Of a stretch of 58,998 nucleotides of DNA, positions 16,697 through 24,927 are shown in pieces (positions within the stretch are counted from its first letter, which is position 1; the number at the start of each line of letters is the position of its first letter). The stretch is from a virus. The position numbers and the translations under genes were made by a program. The notes beneath the pieces were generated by a model. The model searched no databases. It had not been told where the DNA came from and saw only the letters and a list, made by a program, of their open reading frames with translations. The DNA lies in IMG/VR virus record IMGVR_UViG_3300012206_000008, positions 1 to 58,998 of that record; one strand, 5' to 3'.

Positions 16697-17476
16697 ATGC
16701 GACGTGTTTTCATTGTTGTGTTGTTTGTATTCAGTCTTCTGTTAGTGTCTGTCCTCTTTGTGCCTACACAAGCAGCCCATGCAACAAACTGTAGCTCCTC
16801 TTGTATCGCCTATAGTTACTGGGATGGGCCTACCTATGGCGGTGCGACTATCACGACGGTTTCTGACCCTACGCTCACGAATACAAATGCATATTGGGCG
16901 AGATATCTGAGAATGGGGAATGGCACGCCTAGGCTTTTTGTGGGTATGGTAGTAAATAAAGGGAACGGTGATGGCTCACTATTGTGCAATAACGGTATCC
17001 ATTCATTGCAGTACTTTGTCTATGTATGGGGAAGCTCGTCGAGTGCTCATAAATGCTGGACAGCCCAATCTAGCGAATACAATCAGCTCGTAGGGCTTAC
17101 AGCTAAACCTGACTCTAGATGCACCCCCGAATTAGATGTATCCTTAGAGATACCAGCTACTAATAGTCTCTATGAAGTATGCTCTACTAACGGCGGTAGC
17201 AATCCTAACCTGTACAATAGAATGGAGTTTGATGAAATTCTCGCAGATAATCCGCCAACTAATCAACATGAAGTCTGGGGGGTTGACTGGATAGATAACG
17301 GGTATGAGTCAATAAATGGCACGATAACGTATCAAAATAGAGTAGTTGATGGGTATAGTAACCCACAGCCACCACAAGAGTTCTGGGTAACTGACCCGAT
17401 GAATGGGAACTTTGGAGGTGACATGCAATCGTGCGTGTACCAAGCATTCGTTTTTCACTGTAACATTGGTAGTTGA
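16697..17476 (+). CDS. Secreted Cys-rich protein, paralogue of the gene at 8653
   Basis: 259 residues from ATG 16697, preceded by AGTGAGG; a GTG at 16676 is in frame. Signal peptide (MRRVFIVVLFVFSLLLVSVL, cleavage near AHA), then the same opening as its paralogue: NCSSSC, YSYWDGPTYGGA, ARYLR, TPRLFVGMVVNKG, NRMEF, HEVWGV, GGDMQSC. Identity is clearly partial, so the duplication is old or came from separate sources. Has its own promoter, unlike the late-operon paralogue. Exported; function unknown. Confidence 0.6.
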   Translation: MRRVFIVVLFVFSLLLVSVLFVPTQAAHATNCSSSCIAYSYWDGPTYGGATITTVSDPTLTNTNAYWARYLRMGNGTPRLFVGMVVNKGNGDGSLLCNNGIHSLQYFVYVWGSSSSAHKCWTAQSSEYNQLVGLTAKPDSRCTPELDVSLEIPATNSLYEVCSTNGGSNPNLYNRMEFDEILADNPPTNQHEVWGVDWIDNGYESINGTITYQNRVVDGYSNPQPPQEFWVTDPMNGNFGGDMQSCVYQAFVFHCNIGS

Positions 17477-17546
17477 CCCATAGGTAATCTATCCACAGCC
17501 AGAGGGCGTAATCAAAAGCAAGAGAACAAAATGGAGATTGCGCCCT

Positions 17547-17792
17547 ATGAATTGCCAAGAGTTTGAAGAACTTTCAGGGGCCTATGCACTGGACGCCATA
17601 ACCCCTGCCGAACGTCAGGAAGCCGACGAGCATCTTGCCACATGCCTCAAATGTACCTTGTTGCTGAGTGAATTACGCGAAGTGGTCTCTCTCCTCCCCC
17701 TTACTGTACCACAAGTTAACCCATCACCCACTCTCAAAGAGCGTATTTTTGCTGTGATAGCAGCGATAAAGCATCTCTTTGGAGAGCCATAA
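17547..17792 (+). CDS. Mini anti-sigma-like zinc-binding (ZAS) protein
   Basis: 81 residues from ATG 17547; GGAG is 11 bases upstream. The sequence EFEELSGAYALDAITPAER and HLATCLKC (H29, C33, C36) is the zinc-containing anti-sigma (zf-HC2/ZAS) domain found at the N-terminus of ECF anti-sigma factors. The usual membrane helix and sensor domain are absent: the protein ends 45 residues after the zinc motif. It could bind a host ECF sigma factor in the cytoplasm. The SD region can pair with upstream AGGGCG (17508 area). Confidence 0.65.
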   Translation: MNCQEFEELSGAYALDAITPAERQEADEHLATCLKCTLLLSELREVVSLLPLTVPQVNPSPTLKERIFAVIAAIKHLFGEP

Positions 17793-17829
17793 CAGGACTA
17801 CTTTTGTGCTGTCCTTCTATCCCATCCAC

Positions 17830-17858
17830 TTGTCATATGCCCTACATTCTGCTACTAT
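17830..17858 (+). promoter_or_regulatory. Promoter of the double-HTH regulator gene
   Basis: TTGTCA at 17830-17835 and TACTAT at 17853-17858 with a 17-base spacer, about 60 bases before the ATG at 17921. Confidence 0.5.
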
Positions 17859-17920
17859 ATTCACGAAGTTCTATCTTTATTTCTTCGGGATTTTCAGCAT
17901 ATTTTCAGGGAGGAACCGCT

Positions 17921-18604
17921 ATGAGACTCGTCTCTTTGCAAGAACTTTGCCGCATATTTCAGGTTGACCCAGCCACGTTACGCAACTGGATACGCCGTGC
18001 TAACATCAAAGTCGAGATTGACCCTGTGGATAATCGCAAAAAGAGCATCGCACAGAGTGACGCGGTGAGACTCGCACGATTGCATGGTCACATGTTACCA
18101 TCAAGTCACGTGGCATACCTAGCACAATCATCACAGGATTACCGTGAGGACGTTGAAATGGAGTCAGAGGTATATCGGGATATCTCTGACAAAATAGAGG
18201 CTGTAGCGATGAAATTAAACGAATTAGAAAAGAAACATGCTGCCCTTCAGACTCACCTCGATACCATCACCACAAAACTTGACACCCTAGCTGCATCGTT
18301 GCCTATGCCAAAGCGTGACACATTGTCACAAGTTGCGCCCACACGCGCGCCTGAGACACCTGCGCACGTTCCACCTAGGTCTATCACGATGCGTGACTTT
18401 GCAAAAGCGCATGGACTGACAAGGGACTGGTTAGAGCCAAGGATAGAGAGAGGAGAATTGTCGGCGTTGATTGTGCCGTTTCGCAATGGGAAACAGTACT
18501 GGTTTAGCCCTGAGCACAAGCAAGAGGTGATAGCGTATCTGCGTCAACATGGGGTGAAGTATGGAGAGTGTGATGAGCAGGGGTGTGCTTGCCATGTCTC
18601 GTGA
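17921..18604 (+). CDS. DNA-binding protein with two HTH domains joined by a coiled coil
   Basis: 227 residues from ATG 17921, AGGGAGG site. N-terminal MerR/HTH-like region (SLQELCRIFQVDPATLRNWIRRANIKVEIDP), central coiled coil (IEAVAMKLNELEKKHAALQ, about residues 85-125), Pro-rich hinge, then a second HTH-like region (TMRDFAKAHGLTRDWLEPRIERGELSAL) and a Cys-rich tail (CDEQGCACHV). Likely an oligomeric regulator that bridges two sites. Last gene before a terminator. Confidence 0.6.
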   Translation: MRLVSLQELCRIFQVDPATLRNWIRRANIKVEIDPVDNRKKSIAQSDAVRLARLHGHMLPSSHVAYLAQSSQDYREDVEMESEVYRDISDKIEAVAMKLNELEKKHAALQTHLDTITTKLDTLAASLPMPKRDTLSQVAPTRAPETPAHVPPRSITMRDFAKAHGLTRDWLEPRIERGELSALIVPFRNGKQYWFSPEHKQEVIAYLRQHGVKYGECDEQGCACHVS

Positions 18605-18682
18605 GATGTGCGATACTGAGCGTATCCCGTCTTGGCGGATGGGGAGGTTTCTTTGGCTAGATGCACCGAGTGACGAAGAGAG

Positions 18683-18731
18683 ACCGCCTGTGAGGATGGT
18701 GAGCACATCTTTTACAGGCGGTTTCTCTTCT
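18683..18731. terminator. Bidirectional terminator
   Basis: ACCGCCTGT (18683-18691) pairs with ACAGGCGGT (18714-18722), followed on the plus strand by TTCTCTTCTCT. It can end the regulator operon; on the minus strand its first arm overlaps the end of the zinc-ribbon gene. Confidence 0.6.
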
Positions 18732-18921
18732 CTGTCTCTTCTCGCTTCAACTTCTCTTCGCACTGGCCACACACCAACATCGGGACATGCCTTTCATATC
18801 GCTTGCGTGGCCTGAGCATATGGCACCATGCCGTAACACCGCACCACACACACTGGCACATGCGCACACGGTAGTAGGGCAATTGCTCGCGACGATTGCG
18901 AGGTGTCCCAGCTCGCGGCAT
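18712..18921 (-). CDS. Small zinc-ribbon protein
   Basis: 69 residues from ATG 18921 with AGGCAAGG at 7-base spacing. Cys residues are arranged as CQCVWC..CGQC with a basic middle (RPRKRYERH) and a charged helical tail (EEKLKREETEKR). Resembles small phage zinc-ribbon proteins. The frame on the same strand from 19061 is less convincing. Confidence 0.45.
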   Translation of the reverse strand: MPRAGTPRNRREQLPYYRVRMCQCVWCGVTAWCHMLRPRKRYERHVPMLVCGQCEEKLKREETEKRNRL

Positions 18922-18930
18922 GACTCAACC

Positions 18931-19050
18931 TTGCCTCGCTTCCTTCTTTCTGCTATACTGTTCTTGCTGGCAAGTGGCCAGCACTCTTGCAACAAACGAA
19001 CTACCAAAGACAAAATTTTTCGCTGACAACCCCGGAGAGACCGGGGTTGT
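18931..19050 (+). ncRNA. Candidate small RNA with own promoter and terminator
   Basis: Plus-strand promoter TTGCCT (18931-18936), 17-base spacer, TATACT (18954-18959). Directly after it TGCTGGC (18965-18971) pairs with GCCAGCA (18977-18983), loop AAGTG. About 40 bases further on is a strong hairpin ACAACCCCGG/CCGGGGTTGT (19026-19035/19041-19050). No reading frame of note. Predicted transcript about 85 nt. It shares the TATACTG...GGCCAGCA layout with unit 1 at 29684. Confidence 0.45.
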
Positions 19051-19060
19051 TCTGCGTCCA

Positions 19061-19384
19061 CTACTTTCTTCTCGGTGGGCGTCCACGATTGCCGCCGCGT
19101 ATCATAGCTATCTGATGGTCTCCTGCTTCCATGAGTTGTTTTTTCGTGTCAAGAACGTAGTGAGAGAGGCAAGCAGCAACGTAGCTTTCTCCATACAATT
19201 CTTCCAGTTGAGTCAACAGAGTCGCGACCATCGCTACACCTTCTTCTCGCGTCGCTTGGTCAAATTCCATCAGCACGGTAAGTCCAACGCCATCAGGGTC
19301 ACGTTTGGCCGTGACGGTAAATCCACTGGTACCGCCGTGCATAGTCGTCTTGTTTTCGTTCGTGATGAGTGTTGTAATGGTCAT
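19061..19384 (-). CDS. Hypothetical protein
   Basis: 107 residues, overlapping the upstream gene by ATGA. Beta-strand N-terminus then helices (FDQATREEGVAMVATLLTQLEELYG) and a basic tail ending RGGNRGRPPRRK. Looks like a small nucleic-acid-associated protein; no family recognised. Confidence 0.5.
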   Translation of the reverse strand: MTITTLITNENKTTMHGGTSGFTVTAKRDPDGVGLTVLMEFDQATREEGVAMVATLLTQLEELYGESYVAACLSHYVLDTKKQLMEAGDHQIAMIRGGNRGRPPRRK

Positions 19385-19596
19385 GCGGTTTTCCTCTCTT
19401 CTAGCAAAACTTCGTCAACATTGCAATATATCGCACCGGTAGTACATCCATCCAGCACTACGCATATCCTACCACGTGCGAGTTGCACATCGAGCGGCGT
19501 CCCTTGCCAGATATGCCCGTGCCCTTGTGGTGTCGTGCAACGGAGGTGTGGTGTATCATCCTGGACACCAGCCCAGGCATAGCGGATATTCGTCAT
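19381..19596 (-). CDS. Hypothetical protein
   Basis: 71 residues from ATG 19596, which overlaps the upstream stop by ATGA; longer in-frame starts lie inside the neighbour. Beta-rich, with GRICVVLDGCTTGAIYCNVDEVLLEE at the C-terminus. Function unknown. Confidence 0.45.
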   Translation of the reverse strand: MTNIRYAWAGVQDDTPHLRCTTPQGHGHIWQGTPLDVQLARGRICVVLDGCTTGAIYCNVDEVLLEERKTA

Positions 19597-20006
19597 GAGG
19601 CTGCCTCGCTTTCCTGATAGACCGGATAGTCCCCACGTGGGTCTATTGTCCCGAAGTACTTCGTTCGTGTCTTCATACCATCTCGATAGAAGCCTTTCCA
19701 ATATCCGTGACTACTTTGATGGATACCCATCGGGACCCCATCGATTAAGTGACGTTGACCGCGCACCTTGAGCGGCTTCTCTGCTGTTTCAGTGATGGTC
19801 CATTCAGGCACAAACCAGTTCCAAGCTTGCTTGATAGACTCCCATTCTTCCGCTGTGAGAAATGTCTGCGTGAGCCGTTTGTGTGTGAGTGTAGCAACAA
19901 TGGCAAAGCCCTGCTCACCTTTGTGGATACGCTTGATGGTGGTCTCGACATAGCGCGTCTCGCGGCTTATTTGCGCTATGAGCGTTTCAGCCTGGTGTTG
20001 GGTCAT
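19593..20006 (-). CDS. Hypothetical protein, AP2-like C-terminal segment
   Basis: 137 residues; ATGA overlap with the methylase gene upstream. N-terminal helix and beta section, then GVPMGIHQSSHGYWKGFYRDGMKTRTKYFG, which has the strand-rich look of AP2/SAM-like DNA-binding modules in phage proteins. This resemblance is weak. Confidence 0.5.
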   Translation of the reverse strand: MTQHQAETLIAQISRETRYVETTIKRIHKGEQGFAIVATLTHKRLTQTFLTAEEWESIKQAWNWFVPEWTITETAEKPLKVRGQRHLIDGVPMGIHQSSHGYWKGFYRDGMKTRTKYFGTIDPRGDYPVYQESEAAS

Positions 20007-20662
20007 GCTGCCTCGCTTTCCAGATAGGCGAGAAGTTGCCTACCAAGTTCATAGGTATATGCTGGTGGAATCGCTTGCGTCAATTCCTCTTGAGTCATCC
20101 AATTTATTTGCATGGCTTCACATCCTGCCTCAAATGAGACAATGCCAGGACGCACACGCCCATCCTTGCGTGTTGTCCCTCTCAGAGAAGAATCCCAGAT
20201 GGAATGTCCATGCACGCTAATACAGCCTTTCCCATGACGACAGTGCCCTGGTGCAAAGAGCAGCACATTCGATTCAAAAAGCCGATGACGCTGGACACCA
20301 AGCCCGAACATGGAACCGCAGAGCGTGATAGAACCTGGCAATTCTGAGCGAGCACCATCGACATTTTCGATGATAAATGGCTTGCCTGTGGCTTGTAGAC
20401 GTTCGCGAATAGCAGGTATCAACTTTGCATGATGTTCTTTGCCGGTACTATTCAGTTCGGTGTATCCCTGGCAAACTGGGCTAGCATGGTAACAATCGAA
20501 GCCCGCTAGAGGAAAGGTGAGGGCATCGGCTACATGAAACTCATAGGGATACCGCGGCATCGGTGCCAGGTCAACACCGACAACCTCAAAGCCCGCTTGT
20601 GCATAACCCTGAGCACTTCCTCCACTTCCCGCGAACAAATCAAGCATACGGTATTTCTTCAT
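20003..20662 (-). CDS. C5-cytosine DNA methyltransferase
   Basis: 219 residues. SAM-binding motif LDLFAGSGGSAQGYAQAGF (7-25), catalytic loop HASPVCQGYTEL with Cys at 64, and ENV motif at 99-101. The usual Pro before the Cys is Val (SPVCQ instead of SPPCQ). Shorter than typical Dcm enzymes with a reduced target-recognition region, as in several phage methylases. Likely protects phage DNA from host restriction. ATGA overlaps on both sides. Confidence 0.78.
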   Translation of the reverse strand: MKKYRMLDLFAGSGGSAQGYAQAGFEVVGVDLAPMPRYPYEFHVADALTFPLAGFDCYHASPVCQGYTELNSTGKEHHAKLIPAIRERLQATGKPFIIENVDGARSELPGSITLCGSMFGLGVQRHRLFESNVLLFAPGHCRHGKGCISVHGHSIWDSSLRGTTRKDGRVRPGIVSFEAGCEAMQINWMTQEELTQAIPPAYTYELGRQLLAYLESEAA

Positions 20663-20931
20663 GATTGCACCTTCTTTGCTTTGCCATAGTCCCGCAAGAA
20701 CGCCGTGATGGTATCGCTGTACACCTTATCATCGGCACTCTCCCGAAAGTACTTCAACGTCGCGACAATGCGCTTCTCCTCATACCCTCGTACCAGCCAA
20801 TCGAGAACAAGCACCGCAAGTTCACCTCGACGACTGACCGTATAGGGATGCATGGCTGTTATGAGAGAGTGTTTCTCGTGGACGGCCTTCGCGTACTCGG
20901 CTAATGCTTGGGTCGCTCCTTGTTGGTTCAT
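20659..20931 (-). CDS. Hypothetical helical protein
   Basis: 90 residues, overlaps the methylase start. Helical with RRGELAVLVLDWLVRGYEEKRIVATLKYFRES. No family recognised. Its ATG overlaps the stop of the tiny membrane gene at 20928. Confidence 0.5.
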   Translation of the reverse strand: MNQQGATQALAEYAKAVHEKHSLITAMHPYTVSRRGELAVLVLDWLVRGYEEKRIVATLKYFRESADDKVYSDTITAFLRDYGKAKKVQS

Positions 20932-21035
20932 GCCTTTTCATCTCCTTCCCACAAGCTCACAACTCTCATCACCACAATCCCCAGCACCACTGGAGCGAGC
21001 AAACACACTGACAATATCCACTCATTCAGGCTCAT
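20928..21035 (-). CDS. 35-residue membrane protein
   Basis: A short gene fitted exactly between two neighbours: its ATG at 21035 overlaps the stop of the 21032 gene (ATGA) and its TGA overlaps the next ATG. The product starts MSLNEWILSVCLLAPVVLGI and is a single membrane helix with a charged C-terminus (SLWEGDEKA). Tight coupling on both sides argues that it is real. Confidence 0.5.
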   Translation of the reverse strand: MSLNEWILSVCLLAPVVLGIVVMRVVSLWEGDEKA

Positions 21036-21244
21036 GCGCTCACCTCACTTCCCTCATCAGGCGCGCCCTTCCTCTCACGTGCCACAAACTCACGTACACG
21101 CGTGCGCAGCCACGTATCAATCTCGCGTGCATCAGCAAGGTGACACGCCACCTGCCAGAGCATCTCTTGGTCGCGTCCGTAAAACACATGTGGCCTGGTT
21201 CGCTCATCAGCAAAGAGCGTTTCGTTCTTGTGATTGGGTTTCAT
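21032..21244 (-). CDS. Hypothetical protein
   Basis: 70 residues, charged, helical centre (QEMLWQVACHLADAREIDTWLRTRVREFVARE). ATGA overlap with the zinc protein upstream. Function unknown. Confidence 0.45.
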   Translation of the reverse strand: MKPNHKNETLFADERTRPHVFYGRDQEMLWQVACHLADAREIDTWLRTRVREFVARERKGAPDEGSEVSA

Positions 21245-21621
21245 GCTTCACTCTCACTCTCCATCAAAACGGCTTGCATCGCTCGCTCATGCCACCTCTC
21301 ATCAATCCTCTTCATTGCACGCAACAACATCCCTATCATCGCCTCATCTCCCATCATGATGACTGTGCGCCACTGAGCAGCACCACCGACAAGCGTATGT
21401 CTGCCCGTCGGGATGATCGGCCAGGAATATCTAAATGCTAAGGAAAGGAGCAAGCCACGATGCTCGCACGAGGCGCACCAGTGGTTGCCGAGTGCGTCTA
21501 CCATGACCGCGATGTCTCGACAACCAGAGCAGGCACACGGGAACCTTTCGATGTACTGCTGTAAAGCGGATTTCTCTTGTATATCAGTGTCTATAGGAAA
21601 CGGTTCTTTTCTCATAGCCAT
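21241..21621 (-). CDS. Zinc-binding protein, unknown
   Basis: 126 residues with two Cys pairs (CACSGC, then CASCEH) around residue 29-52, followed by a hydrophobic strand section and a Met/Arg-rich helix. Could be a DNA-binding accessory to the adjacent replication genes; not recognised. Confidence 0.5.
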   Translation of the reverse strand: MAMRKEPFPIDTDIQEKSALQQYIERFPCACSGCRDIAVMVDALGNHWCASCEHRGLLLSLAFRYSWPIIPTGRHTLVGGAAQWRTVIMMGDEAMIGMLLRAMKRIDERWHERAMQAVLMESESEA

Positions 21622-21625
21622 TTTG

Positions 21626-22042
21626 CTATACCCTCACCTTCACTGACTTCAGTCTAGAGTTGTCAACAATGTCAACCTTAACTGCAATCTGTTCTTGACT
21701 ATAGACAACATAGCATTCATCACTGTTTGTCTTGACCATACCTTGTGTGATCGCGCTTCTCATCCACTTAGGAACATTGGGGTGAAACCGCCTGGCATCG
21801 GAGCGAGGATATGGCTTATTGCGTGTATCACGTACCCAGGCTAGACCTTCTTGAGTGATTTCATCATCGGGCTTTTCCCAGAGGTAGTTAACAAGCTCGT
21901 TATAACAAGGCGAACAGAGCGTAATATTCGGCACATCTCTATTTGTAACAGTCCATCCATAGAAGGTATATCCACAGTGGTCACATTCAAATGGAGCAAT
22001 GGTACTTCGATGCTTCGTTTCCTTGCCTATTCCATTTTTCAT
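21626..22042 (-). CDS. Zinc-finger protein downstream of the primase-polymerase
   Basis: 138 residues. CDHCGY and CSPCYNEL form a zinc ribbon near residues 20-47; the C-terminal half has basic and Pro-rich stretches (RNKPYPRSDARRFHPNVPKWM). The ATG overlaps the primase-polymerase stop, so the two are co-translated. Possible replication accessory. Confidence 0.55.
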   Translation of the reverse strand: MKNGIGKETKHRSTIAPFECDHCGYTFYGWTVTNRDVPNITLCSPCYNELVNYLWEKPDDEITQEGLAWVRDTRNKPYPRSDARRFHPNVPKWMRSAITQGMVKTNSDECYVVYSQEQIAVKVDIVDNSRLKSVKVRV

Positions 22043-24771
22043 TATGCGCTTACCTCCGGTCTATAATGCTTTGAACAATAAGGGACACCAGTAGGGGTGT
22101 AGTACTCGACTTCTGCCTTACAGACTGAACAGAGTCCAGGGTCATCGGTTTGCGGGGTATGCGGTATTTGCGGGGTTAGTTTTCCACCACCCTCTATATG
22201 AAAAATCTCTATACTTCCTTCCTTTTTGTTAGTATCTAACTCTTCTGATTTTTCACACATGCGTAGGGATAAATTAGATACCGCATACCCCGCATACCCC
22301 GCAACTTTAAAAGTTGCTACTTTGGAATGACTTTCAATACCTTGAACAATGCGTAAGTTTTGCAAACCGTAAGGCGTGCCATTCTTCTTAGAAAGCGCAC
22401 GCCCTAGTTTTCGTGAGAGCGATTTATCTTCTTTGAGGAACATTGATCCTAGAGGTTCAGGAAGAACTTCAGCTAAATCCTTATGAGCATTGAGCTTTTC
22501 AATCAACTCTGAGGTTTTATATTCTTTGTCCCCTAGAATGTTTTGCCAAGTTTCTAAGAAAATAGCCCAAGCATTCCCATCAACATCGGCTTCTTTGTGC
22601 AATTCTGTGATATTTTCAAGAAAGCCGTCTATCCCTGCATAGGAAAGGATTCCCCCAATAACTTCAACCCATCTTGAAAAAGTTGCCAACTTCGCGAGCT
22701 TTTTAGTTGGTTGCGGCTGCCCAGCTTCAAACCATCCTCTAGCGATAATCAGTAGTGCTGAAATGATTTTCCCTCGATTCTCAAGAACAGCCTGATCAAG
22801 ATCAGGATATTTGAAATCTTCTCGTGTCCAAGGGTCGGATATCTGGCTAATGAGGCGGATACGATAGCTCCGGCGTGGTATATCCCCGCCTAACTGGATA
22901 TTATTTCCGTTGGCTATCCAGACGGCACGTTGCGGTACCGTCACATTTTTTGAGAAGCCTAAGACGCGGCTTTTGTGATAATCAGAAGTCAAAACTTTCG
23001 CGAGGATAGGGGATCGTAAGACACCCTCAATATTATCAACTGTAATCAGAGATGCCCCTTCCATGAGTAAAGCGGTAATCCGCTTATCCCATTCTTCATC
23101 ACTGCTTGTTTGTGTGATTGCGGCAGAAGACTTGCCGGTTGCTATCAGAGCAATCATATCTGTAAGCAGTCCTTTTCCCGTTCCTTGTTTTGTTGCATCA
23201 ATGAGAGCAAGAGGCACATGTTTGAACATTTGACGTGTCACTGTGCTAAGCAGCAATCCAACGGTATTAGCATGGTCAGCACGTCCCTCGAAAGGAAAAT
23301 CTTGAATGAATCCGGTGATGAATGCTGCTGCTGCTTTGACTTCCTCGTGTGTAGGATGGGGTGGAATGAGATCGAGGTTGAGACCCTCTTGAGGCATATA
23401 ATAAATACCTGTAGCTTGATCATAACCTGGGGTATCTAGCACCGTTCCATTAGGCCGAATGATGGGTGTTTGCACTAAAGCTTCAAGTGGGGGGAAAGGC
23501 CATTCATCAGGCTTCATAGCGAGAATATCTTGTACTGCATCTTTCGGAGGGGAAACGGCAACTTGGATAAATTCTCCATTTTTTTCTTTCAATCGGTAGT
23601 AGTTGGCAGCATTGGTCAAAACATGACGAAGTTCAGGCTCTCCCATATCCATGATGATCGGGGTGTGTTTTTCATCTCGCCCAATTCGCTTGATTTGAGC
23701 CGATTGAATGAAAAGCATAGGGTTCTGCTTTTCTGCCAGGGTTAAAGCTTGAAGTGATTCATGTGCCGTATTTCTGAGTTGATCCCCAATAAAGATGGTT
23801 GGTAAAGAGGTCTCATCAACAGAAGGAAGAGGGATCTCTGGTTTGTGTCCATTTGCGTTTGTATGAGAAGTCTTTTCCTGTTCGGTGGGGATGTAGATCG
23901 GTTCTTTGACAGGTACAAAACGCGGTTCTCTCGTACCGGCTTCAAGGGCACCGCGTAGGGTATCTTCAATCTCTTTTTCATCTAATCCGGTTCGGAGAGA
24001 TGCATCATAGAGAGCATTTTCAGCAGTAGAGCGTCCAAGTGCATTGCCTCCTACAAGTTGCCCCATCTTGAATGCTGAGAGGTTTAATTGAGTATTGCGT
24101 CCCCCTTGTGGGGTTGTTGCCAGTTCTCTACATTCATTTTCTAAGGCACCTAAACCATAGGGAGTATCACCTGAAGTGGTATGCTGATATCGTGGTTGGT
24201 TGTGAGGGATAGGATTTTTAGCTTTAGCACGCTTTTCTTGAACTTCCTCATACAAGGCAGTTATTTCAGATTGACGTTGCTCTAGTGTGGTAGGGGTATC
24301 AGGAAAATGTCTCCCTGTTATGGTAAAGTATCGTTTGCAGTCGTAAGCCTCGATACGATCATCCCTATCCGCTTTGATATCTGCGTTGATGTTCTCAGGA
24401 AGTGATCCGCGTACCCATATATGTAAGCCTTTCCCACTAGGGGAATATTCGGTATAGGAGTTTAATTTGCGTATGACGTATAAAGCCCATTCAGAAACGT
24501 TACCTTGTTCATCTACACAGTGATCAAGGTCAACACCACTAATCCCTTGCTCTTTGATAAATTCACGGCCTAACCCTTTGAGTAATTGCCTATGTGTTCG
24601 CAAATACTTAACGGCTTGTTCATAGGTAGCCCATGTATCGGGATTGTCTGCTTCCGCTCCGGTTCCTTTTCCGATCTCAAGAGGTTTTTTGTTCTGATCA
24701 TAACCAACCCATTGTTTTCCTGGTTTCAATTCCTCTAACGCTGGTAAAGATTTTTTTGCTACGGTGGACAT
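22042..24771 (-). CDS. Primase-polymerase/helicase replication protein (NrS-1/AEP type)
   Basis: 909 residues. N-terminal archaeo-eukaryotic primase-polymerase core with catalytic pair in GVDLDHC (D81, D83), the SGKGLHIW strand (His 117) and IEAYDCKRYFT near 140-150. Central linker, then an SF3/D5-like ATPase: Walker A ATKQGTGKG (about 527-535), Walker B SLITVDNIEG (574-583), sensor WIANGNN and IPRRSYRIRL. C-terminal zinc ribbon (CSVCK..YCSKHY). Such proteins prime, extend and unwind phage or plasmid DNA. No separate family A/B polymerase is seen. Confidence 0.8.
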   Translation of the reverse strand: MSTVAKKSLPALEELKPGKQWVGYDQNKKPLEIGKGTGAEADNPDTWATYEQAVKYLRTHRQLLKGLGREFIKEQGISGVDLDHCVDEQGNVSEWALYVIRKLNSYTEYSPSGKGLHIWVRGSLPENINADIKADRDDRIEAYDCKRYFTITGRHFPDTPTTLEQRQSEITALYEEVQEKRAKAKNPIPHNQPRYQHTTSGDTPYGLGALENECRELATTPQGGRNTQLNLSAFKMGQLVGGNALGRSTAENALYDASLRTGLDEKEIEDTLRGALEAGTREPRFVPVKEPIYIPTEQEKTSHTNANGHKPEIPLPSVDETSLPTIFIGDQLRNTAHESLQALTLAEKQNPMLFIQSAQIKRIGRDEKHTPIIMDMGEPELRHVLTNAANYYRLKEKNGEFIQVAVSPPKDAVQDILAMKPDEWPFPPLEALVQTPIIRPNGTVLDTPGYDQATGIYYMPQEGLNLDLIPPHPTHEEVKAAAAFITGFIQDFPFEGRADHANTVGLLLSTVTRQMFKHVPLALIDATKQGTGKGLLTDMIALIATGKSSAAITQTSSDEEWDKRITALLMEGASLITVDNIEGVLRSPILAKVLTSDYHKSRVLGFSKNVTVPQRAVWIANGNNIQLGGDIPRRSYRIRLISQISDPWTREDFKYPDLDQAVLENRGKIISALLIIARGWFEAGQPQPTKKLAKLATFSRWVEVIGGILSYAGIDGFLENITELHKEADVDGNAWAIFLETWQNILGDKEYKTSELIEKLNAHKDLAEVLPEPLGSMFLKEDKSLSRKLGRALSKKNGTPYGLQNLRIVQGIESHSKVATFKVAGYAGYAVSNLSLRMCEKSEELDTNKKEGSIEIFHIEGGGKLTPQIPHTPQTDDPGLCSVCKAEVEYYTPTGVPYCSKHYRPEVSA

Positions 24772-24927
24772 ATCTATCCTCCTCTTCCATCAGCCACCCA
24801 TCTTGATCATACCTTGTGTTCTTAGGCAACACATGATAGAATATAGACAAGGTGGCTTTAGCTACTCAGGGTTATTGCTCTCGATAGTCGGCAAAACTTT
24901 TAAGAAGCAGTAACCCGAACGCCCTTT
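24772..24927. other. Intergenic region upstream of the primase-polymerase
   Basis: 156 bases with an imperfect long-range pairing (GGGTTA-TGCT near 24868 with AGCA-TAACCC near 24907). A promoter for the primase-polymerase is expected here but I found no pair of good hexamers at proper spacing. No gene seen. Confidence 0.3.

Noticed and set aside
18747-19061. Minus-strand frame of 104 residues crossing the small-RNA candidate
   Set aside because: It runs through the hairpin and over the better-supported zinc-ribbon frame; no SD and odd composition.
20852-21441. Two long plus-strand frames over the leftward genes
   Set aside because: Composition is His/Ser/Pro-rich as expected of antisense shadows; minus-strand genes here overlap cleanly and carry SD sites.
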